Made by a program: the position numbers and the translations under genes. Positions 27,526 to 39,824 of a DNA stretch of 64,000 nt are shown piece by piece. Source of the stretch: Pedobacter mendelii (GTDB lineage: Bacteria > Bacteroidota > Bacteroidia > Sphingobacteriales > Sphingobacteriaceae); the NCBI RefSeq assembly GCF_014635725.1, contig NZ_BMDJ01000007.1:124001-188000 (forward strand), written 5' to 3'. Positions within the stretch are counted from its first letter, which is position 1; each line of letters begins with the position of its first letter. The notes beneath the pieces are model-generated. The model ran no database searches. It saw only the letters and a list, made by a program, of their open reading frames with translations, and was not told the DNA's origin.

Positions 27526-27771
27526 TTATGCAATACCTTCTGCCAATACAACAATTTTATTGTGAATGGCTTCAACTACACCGCCTTTGATAAAAAAACG
27601 TTGTTCGTCGGTTTTGTTTGCTTTAATAATAACTTCTCCATCTTCTAAAGTTGAGATGATAGCTGCATGGTCTTTTAAAATCTGAAAAGAACCTAAAGTG
27701 CCAGGAACCGTAACTGCTGTTACTTCACCTTCGAAAACTTTTTTATCTGGAGTTAATATTTCTAAATTCAT
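27526..27771 (-). CDS. atpC: F-type ATP synthase epsilon subunit (short form)
   Basis: The 81-residue protein is the N-terminal beta-sandwich domain of the epsilon subunit (LEILTPDKKVFEGEVTAVTVPGTLGSFQILKDHAAIISTLEDGEV) without the C-terminal inhibitory helical pair. This short form is usual in Bacteroidetes. It follows atpD by 86 bases; in this phylum atpD-atpC form a separate unit away from atpBEFHAG. Its product joins the gamma subunit in the rotor stalk. Confidence 0.92.
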   Translation of the reverse strand: MNLEILTPDKKVFEGEVTAVTVPGTLGSFQILKDHAAIISTLEDGEVIIKANKTDEQRFFIKGGVVEAIHNKIVVLAEGIA

Positions 27772-27784
27772 TCTTTTTAAAATT

Positions 27785-27857
27785 GAGTATTAAGTAGCAA
27801 GTATCAAGTATCGAGTAGGGTTTAGTTATCTTGATACTTAATACTCAAATCTTGATA

Positions 27858-27859
<2 letters not shown>
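27785..27859. repeat. AAGTATCAAGTA-type degenerate tandem repeat
   Basis: GAGTATTAAGTAGCAAGTATCAAGTATCGAG and the inverted TTGATACTTAATACTCAAATCTTGATACTAG fill the atpC-atpD gap. Confidence 0.7.
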
Positions 27860-29441
<1,582 letters not shown>

Positions 29442-29524
29442 TTATTCTTGCCTAATTTTAAATATATATTATAAATTTTTTCAACAAGGATTTATTAGAT
29501 AATTTAGAGGCATAAAATCATCTG

Positions 29525-30436
29525 ATGAAAACAATTTTAACAACAGGTAGCAATGGCCTTTTAGGTCAAAAAATAACTGAGAAGATTTTAGCTGAGGGTA
29601 GGGTAAAACTGAAAGCTACTTCAAAAGGTGCAAATCGTTACCCCATTACAAATGGTTATGAATACGCAGAAATGGATATTCTAAATCCAGCCCAGGTTAG
29701 AGCCGTTATCGAAAAATGTAAGCCCGATGCAATTATCCATACCGCGGCGATGACTAATGTTGATACTGCAGAGGCAAATAAAGAACTTTGCTACCAGTTA
29801 AATGTTGATGCTGTGAAAACTTTAGTATCGCTTTGCGAAGAAAAGAATATTCAATTCATACATTTAAGCACAGATTTCGTTTTTGATGGGGCCGATGGGC
29901 CATATAAAGAGGATGATACCGTTAATCCCTTAAGCTATTATGGCGAGTCAAAAGTTTTAGCAGAAGAATTGTTAAAAAACTCAAAAGCAAACTGGGTAAT
30001 TTTAAGAACAATTTTAGTTTACGGAATTACGAATGACATGAGCAGAAGTAATATAGTACTTTGGGCGAAAGGTGCTTTAGAAAAAGGCATACCAATTAAT
30101 GTAGTTAATGACCAATGGCGGATGCCAACTCTAGCAGAAGATTTAGCCGAAGCTTGTTTATTGGCTTTAGAAAAAAATGCCCAGGGAATTTACCATATAT
30201 CTGGCAAAGATTACATGAGTATTGCAGATTTAGTGAGAAAAGTTGCCGATTATTGGGCATTTGATAAATCAATTATTTCGGAGATAAGTTCTGAAAGTTT
30301 AAATCAAACTGCGAAGCGCCCATTAAGAACTGGATTTGTACTCGATAAAACGATTAGAGATTTAGGTTACAATCCCCATAGTTTTAGCGAGGGGTTAAAG
30401 ATTGTGGATGAGCAGATGAAGAATAGTATCAAGTAG
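29525..30436 (+). CDS. NAD(P)-dependent sugar-nucleotide reductase (RmlD-like SDR)
   Basis: The 303-residue protein has an N-terminal Rossmann fold TTGSNGLLGQKITE, the segment CKPDAIIHTAAMTNVDTAEAN typical of dTDP-4-dehydrorhamnose reductases, and the catalytic YGESKVLAEE (YxxxK) motif with Thr/Ser at DFVF. Residues LAEACLLALEKNAQGIYHISGKD are also family-like. No other dTDP-sugar gene is nearby, so the true substrate (rhamnose or another nucleotide sugar) is open. An AAGTATCAAG-type repeat follows the stop. Confidence 0.82.
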   Translation: MKTILTTGSNGLLGQKITEKILAEGRVKLKATSKGANRYPITNGYEYAEMDILNPAQVRAVIEKCKPDAIIHTAAMTNVDTAEANKELCYQLNVDAVKTLVSLCEEKNIQFIHLSTDFVFDGADGPYKEDDTVNPLSYYGESKVLAEELLKNSKANWVILRTILVYGITNDMSRSNIVLWAKGALEKGIPINVVNDQWRMPTLAEDLAEACLLALEKNAQGIYHISGKDYMSIADLVRKVADYWAFDKSIISEISSESLNQTAKRPLRTGFVLDKTIRDLGYNPHSFSEGLKIVDEQMKNSIK

Positions 30437-30474
30437 ATAGTATCAGGTATCAAGTAGTATCAGGTATCAAGATT
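30424..30474. repeat. AAGTATCAAGTA-type degenerate tandem repeat
   Basis: GTATCAAGTAGATAGTATCAGGTATCAAGTAGTATCAGGTATCAAG; directly follows the RmlD-like gene's stop. Confidence 0.7.
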
Positions 30475-30528
30475 GGATGCATTGTACTATTAACTAAATA
30501 AAACACTTAACAATAAAGCAATTAAAAT

Positions 30529-30993
30529 ATGTCACTACAAATTGGCGATCAAGCCCCAGATTTTAAATTATACAGTTCGGATTTAGCTGAAGTTTCTTTA
30601 TCAGAATTTAAAGGCAAAAAAGTAATTATTCATTTCTTTCCAATGGCTTTTACAGGAACCTGTACCGAACAGTTATGTACCATAAGAGATAATTTCAGCT
30701 TTTATGAAGGTATTAATGCGCAAGTTTTAGGTATTTCTGTAGATTCTCCATTCTCTTTAGCTAAATTTAAAGAAGTACAGAGTTATCAGTTTCCATTATT
30801 ATCCGATTTTAATAAAGAAGCATCGCAAGCCTATGGTGCTTTTTATGATGAATTTGTATTCGGATTGAAAGGCGTTTCTAAAAGAGCAGCTTTCGTTATA
30901 GATGAAGATGGAAAAATTGTTTATGCAGAGGTTTTAGAAAGTGCTGGTGATTTACCTGATTTTAAAGCAATTAATGATTCTTTAAAATCTTAA
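30529..30993 (+). CDS. Peroxiredoxin (AhpC/TSA-Redoxin family)
   Basis: The 154-residue protein reduces peroxides through a peroxidatic cysteine in FPMAFTGTCTEQLCTIRD (Cys in TGTC, about residue 45); a second nearby Cys (EQLC) is the possible resolving partner. Asp at VLGISVDSPFSLAKF and Arg in the last third complete the usual Prx pattern. The length and the C-terminus suit the atypical 2-Cys or 1-Cys AhpE/Prx5-like classes. Monocistronic, upstream of tRNA-Arg. Confidence 0.88.
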   Translation: MSLQIGDQAPDFKLYSSDLAEVSLSEFKGKKVIIHFFPMAFTGTCTEQLCTIRDNFSFYEGINAQVLGISVDSPFSLAKFKEVQSYQFPLLSDFNKEASQAYGAFYDEFVFGLKGVSKRAAFVIDEDGKIVYAEVLESAGDLPDFKAINDSLKS

Positions 30994-31014
30994 ATCATTT
31001 TTTTTCAAATATAA

Positions 31015-31045
31015 TTGCGAAATTAAATCTCAAATCTTACTTTTG
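31015..31045 (+). promoter_or_regulatory. Promoter of tRNA-Arg
   Basis: TTG at 31015-31017, 20 bases, then TACTTTTG at 31038-31045 followed by C: an excellent Bacteroidetes -33/-7 promoter, about 23 bases before the tRNA. Confidence 0.75.
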
Positions 31046-31068
31046 CAGTCCGTTAACCACACGGTAAC

Positions 31069-31142
31069 GCATTTGTAGCTCAATTGGATAGAGCATCTCA
31101 CTACGGATGAGAAGGTTTGGGGTTCGAATCCCTACAAGTGCA
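31069..31142 (+). tRNA. tRNA-Arg (anticodon ACG)
   Basis: Cloverleaf by eye: acceptor GCATTTG/CAAGTGC, D-arm GCTC...GAGC, anticodon stem TCTCA/TGAGA with loop CTACGGA (anticodon ACG, reads CGU), T-arm TGGGG TTCGAAT CCCTA, discriminator A. No encoded CCA is visible after the acceptor beyond CA. Confidence 0.96.
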
Positions 31143-31145
31143 CAT

Positions 31146-31179
31146 AAAGAGGAAATCATTTTTGATTCCTCTTTTTTTG
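31146..31179 (+). terminator. Terminator after tRNA-Arg
   Basis: AAAGAGGAAATC, loop, GATTCCTCTTT followed by T residues. Confidence 0.85.
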
Positions 31180-31361
31180 TTTTATACCATATTACCTGTA
31201 AGAAACCTCATATTTCTCTTAGATTGTTTAAAGCATTCCTTAAAAGTTTCGATTTAGGAATATATTCTTCAATTTCTGTTGTAGAATAGTTTAGATAGGT
31301 TTTAAACTATCCCGTTTTTTAAATAAATTATCAATAATAATGGCATGTAAATTAATAATTA
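31180..31361. other. Intergenic region between tRNA-Arg and adk
   Basis: AT-rich, no gene or repeat recognised. The only regulatory signal seen is the adk -7 element directly downstream. Confidence 0.5.
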
Positions 31362-31369
31362 TATATTTG
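31362..31369 (+). promoter_or_regulatory. -7 promoter element upstream of adk
   Basis: TATATTTG followed by C matches TAnnTTTG. The untranslated leader to ATG 31470 would be about 95 bases. Confidence 0.5.
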
Positions 31370-31469
31370 CAGCCTTGAAAGGCAGCACTTTGTCTGATTT
31401 TCATAATATTAATTTGCGAGCCATAGGAATAAGGCTTTTTTAATTTTAAAGATAACCTAAACCACGTTG

Positions 31470-32039
31470 ATGCTTAATTTAGTTCTCTTTGGCCCACCGG
31501 GGGCGGGTAAAGGTACCCAATCCGAAAAGTTGATATCAAAATATCAATTATTACATATTTCAACCGGCGATTTGTTTAGAGCACATGTAAAGGGAGAAAC
31601 CAAATTAGGGAAAAAAGTTAGCCAATTATTGGCAGATGGCGAATTAGTGCCAGATGCGATAACAATTGCCATGCTTGAAGAAGAGGTTGATAAAAATCCT
31701 GATGCAAAAGGATTTGTGTTTGACGGGTTTCCACGTACGGTGCCTCAAGCTATTGAGCTTGATTTGTTTTTAGAGCGTAAAGGCAGTAAAATTGCTGGTG
31801 TTATTGCTCTAGATGTAGATCAGGAAGAATTAACAAAACGTATTGCTGAGCGCCACAAAGTTAGCGGTCGAGCTGATGACGATGCTGAAAAGTTGAAAAA
31901 ACGTATTTCAGAATATTTTGATAAAACTATCCACGTGTTGCCTTATTACGAGGAACAAGGGAAGTTGAAAAAAGTAAATGGAATTGGAGAGATAGAAACA
32001 GTTTACAATGACCTTTGCTCGGTTATTGATAAATTTTAG
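31470..32039 (+). CDS. adk: Adenylate kinase
   Basis: The enzyme interconverts ATP+AMP and 2 ADP. Motifs are the P-loop GPPGAGKGTQ, STGDLFRAHVKGE (AMP binding), VFDGFPRTVPQA and the lid region ERHKVSGRADDDAEK, which is short: a Bacteroidetes form without zinc-binding lid cysteines. ATG 31470 is preferred to TTG 31467. Followed by a terminator and then obg, a common neighbour pair in this phylum. Confidence 0.96.
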   Translation: MLNLVLFGPPGAGKGTQSEKLISKYQLLHISTGDLFRAHVKGETKLGKKVSQLLADGELVPDAITIAMLEEEVDKNPDAKGFVFDGFPRTVPQAIELDLFLERKGSKIAGVIALDVDQEELTKRIAERHKVSGRADDDAEKLKKRISEYFDKTIHVLPYYEEQGKLKKVNGIGEIETVYNDLCSVIDKF

Positions 32040-32057
32040 TACAATATTTAATTAATT

Positions 32058-32101
32058 GCATCCGCAGAAAAAGCATTAGTTGTTTTTTGCGGATGTTTGT
32101 T
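32058..32101 (+). terminator. Terminator between adk and obg
   Basis: CATCCGCA (32059-32066) pairs with TGCGGATG (32088-32095), followed by TTTGTTTTTT. Confidence 0.75.
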
Positions 32102-32201
32102 TTTTAGCGATTTTTACATATAAAAAATCGAGAATGTAAATGCAGTAATTTTATCGGCAATTTTAACATCTAAAATTGTCAATCTAAAATCTTCAATCAA
32201 T

Positions 32202-33197
32202 ATGTCACAAGGTTCAAATTTCGTAGATTATGTAAAGATTTGTTGTCGTTCTGGTAAGGGCGGGGCAGGTTCAGCACATTTGCATCGTGATATTTTAACA
32301 TCAATGGGCGGCCCTGATGGCGGCGATGGCGGTCGTGGAGGGCATATCATTGTTGTTGGCAGCAGTAACATTTGGACATTATTACACCTTAAATACCGCA
32401 AGCACATTATTGCCGAAGATGGTTTAGCAGGTGGAAGTTCTCATAAATTCGGACGCCAGGGTAAAGATGAAATTTTAGAAGTTCCACTTGGAACCATTGC
32501 TAAAGATGCAGAAACCGGCGAAGTGCTTTTTGAAATTACCAAAGATGGCGAAACCAAAATTTTAACGCCTGGCGGTCGCGGAGGTTTGGGTAATGCACAT
32601 TTTAAAAACTCGGTTCAGCAGACACCACGTTTTGCACAACCCGGCGAGCAAGGCAAAGAAGTTTGGAATATTCTTGAATTAAAGGTTTTGGCTGATGTTG
32701 GTTTGGTTGGTTTTCCTAATGCGGGTAAATCTACCTTACTATCTGTAGTTTCTGCTGCAAAACCTGAAATAGCTGATTATCCTTTCACAACCATTGTTCC
32801 TAATTTGGGAATTGTAAGTTACAGAGGTGGGAAATCTTTTGTAATGGCCGATATACCCGGAATTATTGAGGGTGCATCGAAAGGAAAAGGTTTAGGTTAT
32901 CGTTTCTTACGCCACATCGAGCGTAACTCCGTATTGTTATTTATGGTTCCTGCTGATACGAGCAGAACGATAAAAGAAGAATATGAAATATTAAAAAGGG
33001 AATTGGAATCTTATAATCCTGAATTAATGCAAAAACCACATGTTTTAGCCATTACAAAATCTGATATGTTGGATGAAGAATTAATGGCTGAAATGAAACA
33101 GGATTTGCCTAAAATTCCATCAATATTTATTTCTTCGGTAGCTGAAAAGAACATTTTAGAATTGAAAGACATGCTTTGGAAAGCAATTGAGGCGTAA
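32202..33197 (+). CDS. obg: GTPase Obg/CgtA
   Basis: An essential GTPase that binds the 50S ribosomal subunit and affects ribosome assembly and stress response. The N-terminal glycine-rich Obg fold (about 1-160, with [14 protein letters not shown] and KFGRQGKDE) is followed by the G domain: G1 [10 protein letters not shown]3 [11 protein letters not shown]4 TKSD and G5 SS(V)A. At 331 residues it lacks the C-terminal OCT domain of some homologues. ATG 32202 is the obvious start. Confidence 0.95.
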   Translation: MSQGSNFVDYVKICCRSGKGGAGSAHLHRDILTSMGGPDGGDGGRGGHIIVVGSSNIWTLLHLKYRKHIIAEDGLAGGSSHKFGRQGKDEILEVPLGTIAKDAETGEVLFEITKDGETKILTPGGRGGLGNAHFKNSVQQTPRFAQPGEQGKEVWNILELKVLADVGLVGFPNAGKSTLLSVVSAAKPEIADYPFTTIVPNLGIVSYRGGKSFVMADIPGIIEGASKGKGLGYRFLRHIERNSVLLFMVPADTSRTIKEEYEILKRELESYNPELMQKPHVLAITKSDMLDEELMAEMKQDLPKIPSIFISSVAEKNILELKDMLWKAIEA

Positions 33198-33295
33198 AAA
33201 TCAAAAATTAAAAGTAAAAAGTCCGAATTCAGAAGAATTTGTTATTGAATTTTGTATTCTAAAATGACAGCTAACTCATTTTACATAGCTAGTAA

Positions 33296-34039
33296 CTACG
33301 TTCTCATTCTATCAACGATTAAACCTATCCATTCTTTTAAGATAAACTGCCAGTATGCAAAAGCTCCGGCATCAGGTAAATAATAATCAGAAATGTCATA
33401 GTTTTCTTTTCCAAAATAATCAGTAGGATAATAATCCAACTTGCGATTAAAGATTTTGTCAAAAATCATTTTTGAACGTGGAATATGCCATGCACTTGTA
33501 ATCACAAGTATCGATGCATTTGGCTTCGTCTTGTTTATCAGCTCAAAAGTATATTTTGCGTTTTCAATGGTGTTTTTGCTTTCATTCTCTACTAAAACTA
33601 CTGAATCAGGAATGCCAATATTTTTCAGGTATTTTGCAGTTAAATCTGCTTCAATAGATTCTGATCCAATCAACTTACCAGAGCCACCGCTGATTAAAAT
33701 TTTTTTGATGATACCTTTTTTGAGTAAATTGATGGTTTGTATAAGCCTGTCTCCACGCTCATTTACACCTAAATCATTGTGTTGAGTTGATTTTGAAAAA
33801 CCACCTAACAAAACCCCAATTTCATACTTTGCGGGTTCAGGATATTTAGCTTCATAAAGGTTATAAACTTTCCCAATCAAAAAACGATTAGAAAAAATGA
33901 ACAATAATGCAAAGGCAACTATTAAGAGCTTCTTTCTGTTTTGTTGTCTTTTAGCGAAAACTGCGCATAACAGCGTTATCAAAATCCAAATGATTGGCTG
34001 TAGTATAAAAATTAACAGTTTAGAAAGAATAAAAGCCAT
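33296..34039 (-). CDS. ElyC/SanA/YdcF (DUF218) membrane protein
   Basis: Two N-terminal hydrophobic helices (LLIFILQPIIWILITLLCAVFA and KLLIVAFALLFIF, within the first 55 residues) precede a DUF218 domain: YEIGVLLGGFSK, IKKILISGGSGKLIGSESIEADLTAKYL and SILVITSAWHIPRSKMIF. E. coli ElyC/SanA act in envelope homeostasis, and DUF218 proteins may handle lipid-linked substrates or vancomycin-like stresses. It is transcribed alone; an inverted repeat (34092-34134) lies just before it. Confidence 0.85.
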   Translation of the reverse strand: MAFILSKLLIFILQPIIWILITLLCAVFAKRQQNRKKLLIVAFALLFIFSNRFLIGKVYNLYEAKYPEPAKYEIGVLLGGFSKSTQHNDLGVNERGDRLIQTINLLKKGIIKKILISGGSGKLIGSESIEADLTAKYLKNIGIPDSVVLVENESKNTIENAKYTFELINKTKPNASILVITSAWHIPRSKMIFDKIFNRKLDYYPTDYFGKENYDISDYYLPDAGAFAYWQFILKEWIGLIVDRMRT

Positions 34040-34091
34040 GGAGCGAAATTAAAGCTCAAATGTATAATCTAAATCAATTAAATTATAATTT

Positions 34092-34134
34092 ATCAGAGTA
34101 TCTAATCAGACAATTGTTAATTAGATACTCTGAT
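34092..34134. terminator. Inverted repeat downstream of the YtxH gene
   Basis: ATCAGAGTATCTAAT (34092-34106) and its exact reverse complement (34120-34134) with a 13-base loop. No strong T-run, so it may be a weak terminator or an mRNA-protecting hairpin. Confidence 0.6.
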
Positions 34135-34170
34135 TGTAGATAAGACTGTTAAAATAATATTAACAAAGCA

Positions 34171-34536
34171 TTATGCTTGTTCTTCGTCAGCTTGACCATT
34201 TTGATGTGCGCTATCTAAAATATCTTTCACATCAGATTTACGTTTTTTTTCAACCTTATGTTTAAAATGTGAAATTTCCTGTTCTACAATATCCTCTTCA
34301 ATTGCCTCCACGCCGAATACTTTTTCCTTTAATAAACTGTATTTATCTTGAAAACCATAACGTAAATTTTTTGCACCACCTGCAATTTTTCCTCTAGTAT
34401 TGGCACCTCTATCTGGTGCGAATAATATGCTAATAATTGCACCAGCAGCTAATCCTGCAACCATTGCTAAAGCAACCTGAGCACTGTTATTAGATTTTTT
34501 TACAAAACATTTTCCGATTAACTTTCTGTATTTCAT
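34171..34536 (-). CDS. YtxH-domain protein
   Basis: The 121-residue protein has a membrane/glycine-rich segment (ALAMVAGLAAGAIISILFAPDRGANTRGKIAGGAKNL) that matches the YtxH domain found in Firmicutes and Bacteroidetes stress proteins. The acidic, Lys-rich tail (EQEISHFKHKVEKKRKSD...) is charged. Role unknown; YtxH proteins are often general-stress-induced. An internal start cannot be excluded. It is alone; no terminator T-run directly follows. Confidence 0.75.
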   Translation of the reverse strand: MKYRKLIGKCFVKKSNNSAQVALAMVAGLAAGAIISILFAPDRGANTRGKIAGGAKNLRYGFQDKYSLLKEKVFGVEAIEEDIVEQEISHFKHKVEKKRKSDVKDILDSAHQNGQADEEQA

Positions 34537-34802
34537 AATGATAAGATTTGTATAAGAAACAAATGCATTGATTTAATGTTTCGGAAATATGAAAAGGGTA
34601 ACTTCAGCGCAATTCTTGCTAAGTTTAAATTGGTTAACATGCAGGTTTGATGAGGAAATTAGTCGAGTTTTCGATAATAGTAAAATTAGATGGTTTCTAT
34701 AAACCTGATTAAAGTGGAAATCCTTTTTTGAAGCGCATAATGAATGTAATTATCCTGTAGTTTCTTCATGCAATAGCGTACAAAATAACCATTACAGATG
34801 TC
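34537..34802. other. Intergenic region between ytxH-like and osmC-like genes
   Basis: The genes diverge here. No ORF recognised. The segment 34803-34867 holds a third, inverted copy of a dispersed repeat. Confidence 0.5.
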
Positions 34803-34867
34803 AAAAAAGATTGAAACGAAAAGCAGGACTATCAGGACCGATAAAAGGCAGAACAAGCTTTTCTAAT
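34803..34867. repeat. Dispersed intergenic repeat, copy 3 (inverted, partial)
   Basis: AAAAAAGATTGAAACGAAAAGCAGGACT is the reverse complement counterpart of AGTCCCGCTTTCTGTTTCAATCTTTTT at 20308-20335. Confidence 0.6.
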
Positions 34868-34890
34868 TAGTATTCTAAAAATAAAAATAT

Positions 34891-35271
34891 ATGGTAAAAG
34901 CAACGATTAACATGGAACATTATGCATGTTCAGTAACAAATGGGTCGCATGATATAATTGTAGATGAACCTTTCGATTTAGGTGGAACACATAAAGGATT
35001 TGCTCCAAAGGGATTATTAATGGCATCTTTAGCTTCTTGCGTTGCAATTACATTAAGAATGTATATAGATAGAAAAGGTTGGGAAGTCAAAAAAATAGAA
35101 GTTGAAGTTAACATCAATATAGAAAATGCTGAAACAATATTTTTTGAAGAAATAACCTGCACGGGCAATTTAACTGAAGAGCAAAAATTTAGATTAGAGG
35201 ATATTGCCTCAAAATGCCCGGTAAGTAAAATTTTAACGGTAGGGCATGAAGTTCGCTCAAAAGTGTTGTAA
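34891..35271 (+). CDS. OsmC-family peroxide reductase
   Basis: The 126-residue protein has the OsmC fold and both conserved cysteines: one in LMASLASCVAITLR and one in ASKCPVSKIL. These form the redox pair that reduces organic hydroperoxides. GTHKGFAPKGL is the usual Gly-Pro substrate loop. This short form (about 126 residues) is the YhfA/OsmC-like group. It lies upstream of the DUF2130 gene, which has its own promoter. Confidence 0.85.
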   Translation: MVKATINMEHYACSVTNGSHDIIVDEPFDLGGTHKGFAPKGLLMASLASCVAITLRMYIDRKGWEVKKIEVEVNINIENAETIFFEEITCTGNLTEEQKFRLEDIASKCPVSKILTVGHEVRSKVL

Positions 35272-35315
35272 ACAAAAGGTGCAAAACTCGTTTACTTATT
35301 GCTAAAAAGCTTTGA

Positions 35316-35323
35316 TATATTTG
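35316..35323 (+). promoter_or_regulatory. -7 promoter element upstream of the DUF2130 gene
   Basis: TATATTTG, with TTTAC at 35291-35295 in the -33 position. ATG 35360 follows after 36 bases. Confidence 0.5.
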
Positions 35324-35359
35324 TATGCCTTCAGGTTTGTATGAAGTGAAAAAATATTT

Positions 35360-36610
35360 ATGGCGACTGAAATTAAATGCCCCAACTGTGCCCATGTTTT
35401 TCCGATGGAAGAGGCTATGGCCGAAGATTATAAGAAAGAGCTGCGAGAGAAAATGGTTGCCTTTACCAGGCAAAAAGACGAAGAATTTCAGCGAAAACTT
35501 ACTTCGCTGGAAAATGAAAAACAACAACAACAGAAAGCTTTTGATGCTAAATTGGTTGAAGAGAAAAATAAACTTAAAAGCGATTTAGAAGAAAATCTAC
35601 GTAAAAGTATCTCTTCTGATTACGAAACCAAACTTCAAATGCTAGAAGGTTCGGCGAAAGATAATGCCGAAAAATTAAGACTTGCTCGTGAAAAAGAACT
35701 TCAATTTTTGAAACGGGAAGAAGGTTTACTTCTTAAAGAGCAGGAAATGGAACTTTCTATGCAACGTAAGATGCAAGAGCAGCGTAATGAGTTGGTAGAG
35801 CAAATACGTAAGCAGGAAGCCGAAAAAAATAGCATTAAAGATACCGAGCATCAAATGCGAATGAGAGAAGTTGAAAAGCAACTTGATGATCAAAAAAAGC
35901 TTGTTGATGAAATGAAGCGCAAAGCCGAGCAGGGTAGCATGCAATTACAAGGTGAGGTGCAGGAGTTAATTTTAGAAGAGTTATTACGCAGCAATTTTCC
36001 TTTCGATTTAATTGAGGAAGTTGGCAAAGGCGTTCGCGGAGCAGATTGTGTTCAGGTAGTTCGGAATAACTTCGGACAAGAGTGTGGCAAAATTATTTAT
36101 GAAAGTAAACGAACAAAAGATTTTGGCGGAGACTGGATTGAAAAACTGAAGAAAGACATGCGAAGCATGGGCGTTGATGTTGCCGTAATTGTGAGTCAAT
36201 GTTATCCTAAAGGCATGGATTGTTTCGGTCAAAAAGATGGCGTTTGGATTTGCTCTTTTGAGGAAGTGAATGCAGTAGCTTATGTGTTACGTGATGGAAT
36301 TTTGCGCTTATCATCGGCTATGAAATCTCAAGAGAACAGAGGAGATAAAATGCACATGTTGTACGATTATTTAACCGGAGCAGAGTTTTCTGAGCAATGG
36401 AAAGCCATTCGTGAAGGCTTTATGAGTATGAAATTATCCATTCAACGCGAACGCGATGCCATGGAACGTTTATGGAAAGCCCGTGAAAAACAATTAGAGA
36501 AAGTATTGTTGAACGCTACGCATATTCGAGGTTCTATTGAGGGCATTGCAGGTAGTGATAGCATCCAATTGAGCTTAACAGATGATGATGATACATTGTT
36601 ACTAGAATAG
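35360..36610 (+). CDS. DUF2130 family protein
   Basis: The 416-residue protein has three parts: an N-terminal zinc-ribbon half (KCPNCAHVF, Cys7/Cys10), a long coiled coil (about residues 25-205) and a C-terminal DUF2130 domain. That domain contains GADCVQVVRNN and CGKIIYESKRTKDFGGDWIEKL, in which Asp and ESK read like the D...ExK active site of PD-(D/E)XK nucleases. Function unknown; a nucleic-acid role is inference. It is complete and stands downstream of an OsmC-like gene. Confidence 0.82.
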   Translation: MATEIKCPNCAHVFPMEEAMAEDYKKELREKMVAFTRQKDEEFQRKLTSLENEKQQQQKAFDAKLVEEKNKLKSDLEENLRKSISSDYETKLQMLEGSAKDNAEKLRLAREKELQFLKREEGLLLKEQEMELSMQRKMQEQRNELVEQIRKQEAEKNSIKDTEHQMRMREVEKQLDDQKKLVDEMKRKAEQGSMQLQGEVQELILEELLRSNFPFDLIEEVGKGVRGADCVQVVRNNFGQECGKIIYESKRTKDFGGDWIEKLKKDMRSMGVDVAVIVSQCYPKGMDCFGQKDGVWICSFEEVNAVAYVLRDGILRLSSAMKSQENRGDKMHMLYDYLTGAEFSEQWKAIREGFMSMKLSIQRERDAMERLWKAREKQLEKVLLNATHIRGSIEGIAGSDSIQLSLTDDDDTLLLE

Positions 36611-36733
36611 TTTTACCACAGATAAACAGGGTGAACACAGATTAAACTCAAGCTTATATTTCCTTAAATGTCTTATATGGTAAAAGTAAATGAACGACTA
36701 TGAATGTGAGTTATCCATAATAAGATTTTGAAT

Positions 36734-39060
<2,327 letters not shown>

Positions 39061-39065
39061 CGTAG

Positions 39066-39108
39066 GTTAAACCGCAAAGGCGCAAAGTTTTTTGCAAAGT
39101 ACACCAAG
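39066..39108. repeat. CTTTGnG-type dispersed repeat (inverted)
   Basis: TTAAACCGCAAAGGCGCAAAGTTTTTTGCAAAGTACACCAAG; reverse complement sense of the copy at 39281-39317. Confidence 0.6.
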
Positions 39109-39121
39109 TGTATTTGTTATT

Positions 39122-39167
39122 AAGAGGGTGTATCATTTTTAAAAAAAGATGAACACCCTCTTTTTTA
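39122..39167 (+). terminator. Terminator after GH97
   Basis: AAGAGGGTGT (39122-39131) pairs with ACACCCTCTT (39153-39162), followed by T residues. Confidence 0.75.
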
Positions 39168-39280
39168 TTATTTAATCGGCGGCTTATTCATTTCGAGGCA
39201 CGAAGCAATCTCCATCTGAACTATTTTTTTATCTCTTCAAGTTAACAATAAAAGGATATTGAAAAAACCAAAACTTAATT

Positions 39281-39317
39281 TTCTTTGCGTTTCACTTTGT
39301 GTACTTTGCGGTTAATT
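39281..39317. repeat. CTTTGnG-type dispersed repeat
   Basis: TTTGCGTTTCACTTTGTGTACTTTGCGGTTAA, between GH97 and the thioesterase gene. Confidence 0.6.
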
Positions 39318-39339
39318 TAAATACTTTAAATCTGTCAAC

Positions 39340-39816
39340 ATGGCTAAAATCAAAAACCACATCGAACTTCAATTTTTAAGTGAACCATCTGATGTAAATT
39401 ACGGTGGAAAAGTTCATGGCGGTATGATGATGAAATGGATTGACCAGGCGGCTTTTGCTTGTGCATTACAATGGAGCCAAACCTATTGTGTAACCGTATA
39501 TGTTGGTGGGATACGATTTTTCCATCCGGTTCATATCGGTCATTTGGTAAAAATGGAGGCAAGAATTATATACACAGGAAAAACTAGTATGCATATTGCT
39601 GTTGATGCTTTTTCAAAACCAGTTGGACAGGCAGATTTTGTTAAAAACACACATTGTATTATTGTTTTTGTGGCTGTTGATGATAATGGTCAACCAAAGG
39701 TAATTCCATCATTTACTCCAAAAACGGAAAAGGAAATTGCAATGCATGGTTATGCAATTAAGTTAATGGAATTGCGTAAAAGTATTGATAAGGAAATGGA
39801 ACCTTACATTGTTTAA
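39340..39816 (+). CDS. Acyl-CoA thioesterase (hotdog fold)
   Basis: The 158-residue protein has the single hotdog domain of acyl-CoA thioesterases: EPSDVNYGGKVHGGMMMKWIDQAAFACALQWS (helix with Asp, the usual catalytic acid), followed by GGIRFFHPVHIGHLVKMEARIIYTGKTSMHIAV. The pattern fits cytoplasmic YciA/ACOT-type enzymes that release fatty acids from CoA. No linked metabolic gene. It is convergent with the histidine kinase gene, separated by only 8 bases. Confidence 0.88.
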   Translation: MAKIKNHIELQFLSEPSDVNYGGKVHGGMMMKWIDQAAFACALQWSQTYCVTVYVGGIRFFHPVHIGHLVKMEARIIYTGKTSMHIAVDAFSKPVGQADFVKNTHCIIVFVAVDDNGQPKVIPSFTPKTEKEIAMHGYAIKLMELRKSIDKEMEPYIV

Positions 39817-39824
39817 TGCGAAAT

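Noticed and set aside
31107..31289. 60-residue plus-strand ORF overlapping the tRNA-Arg gene
   Set aside because: It starts within the tRNA anticodon arm, contains the terminator and has no signals of its own.
31180..31361. Riboswitch or RNA element upstream of adk
   Set aside because: No conserved stems or known motif can be read; the sequence is only AT-rich.
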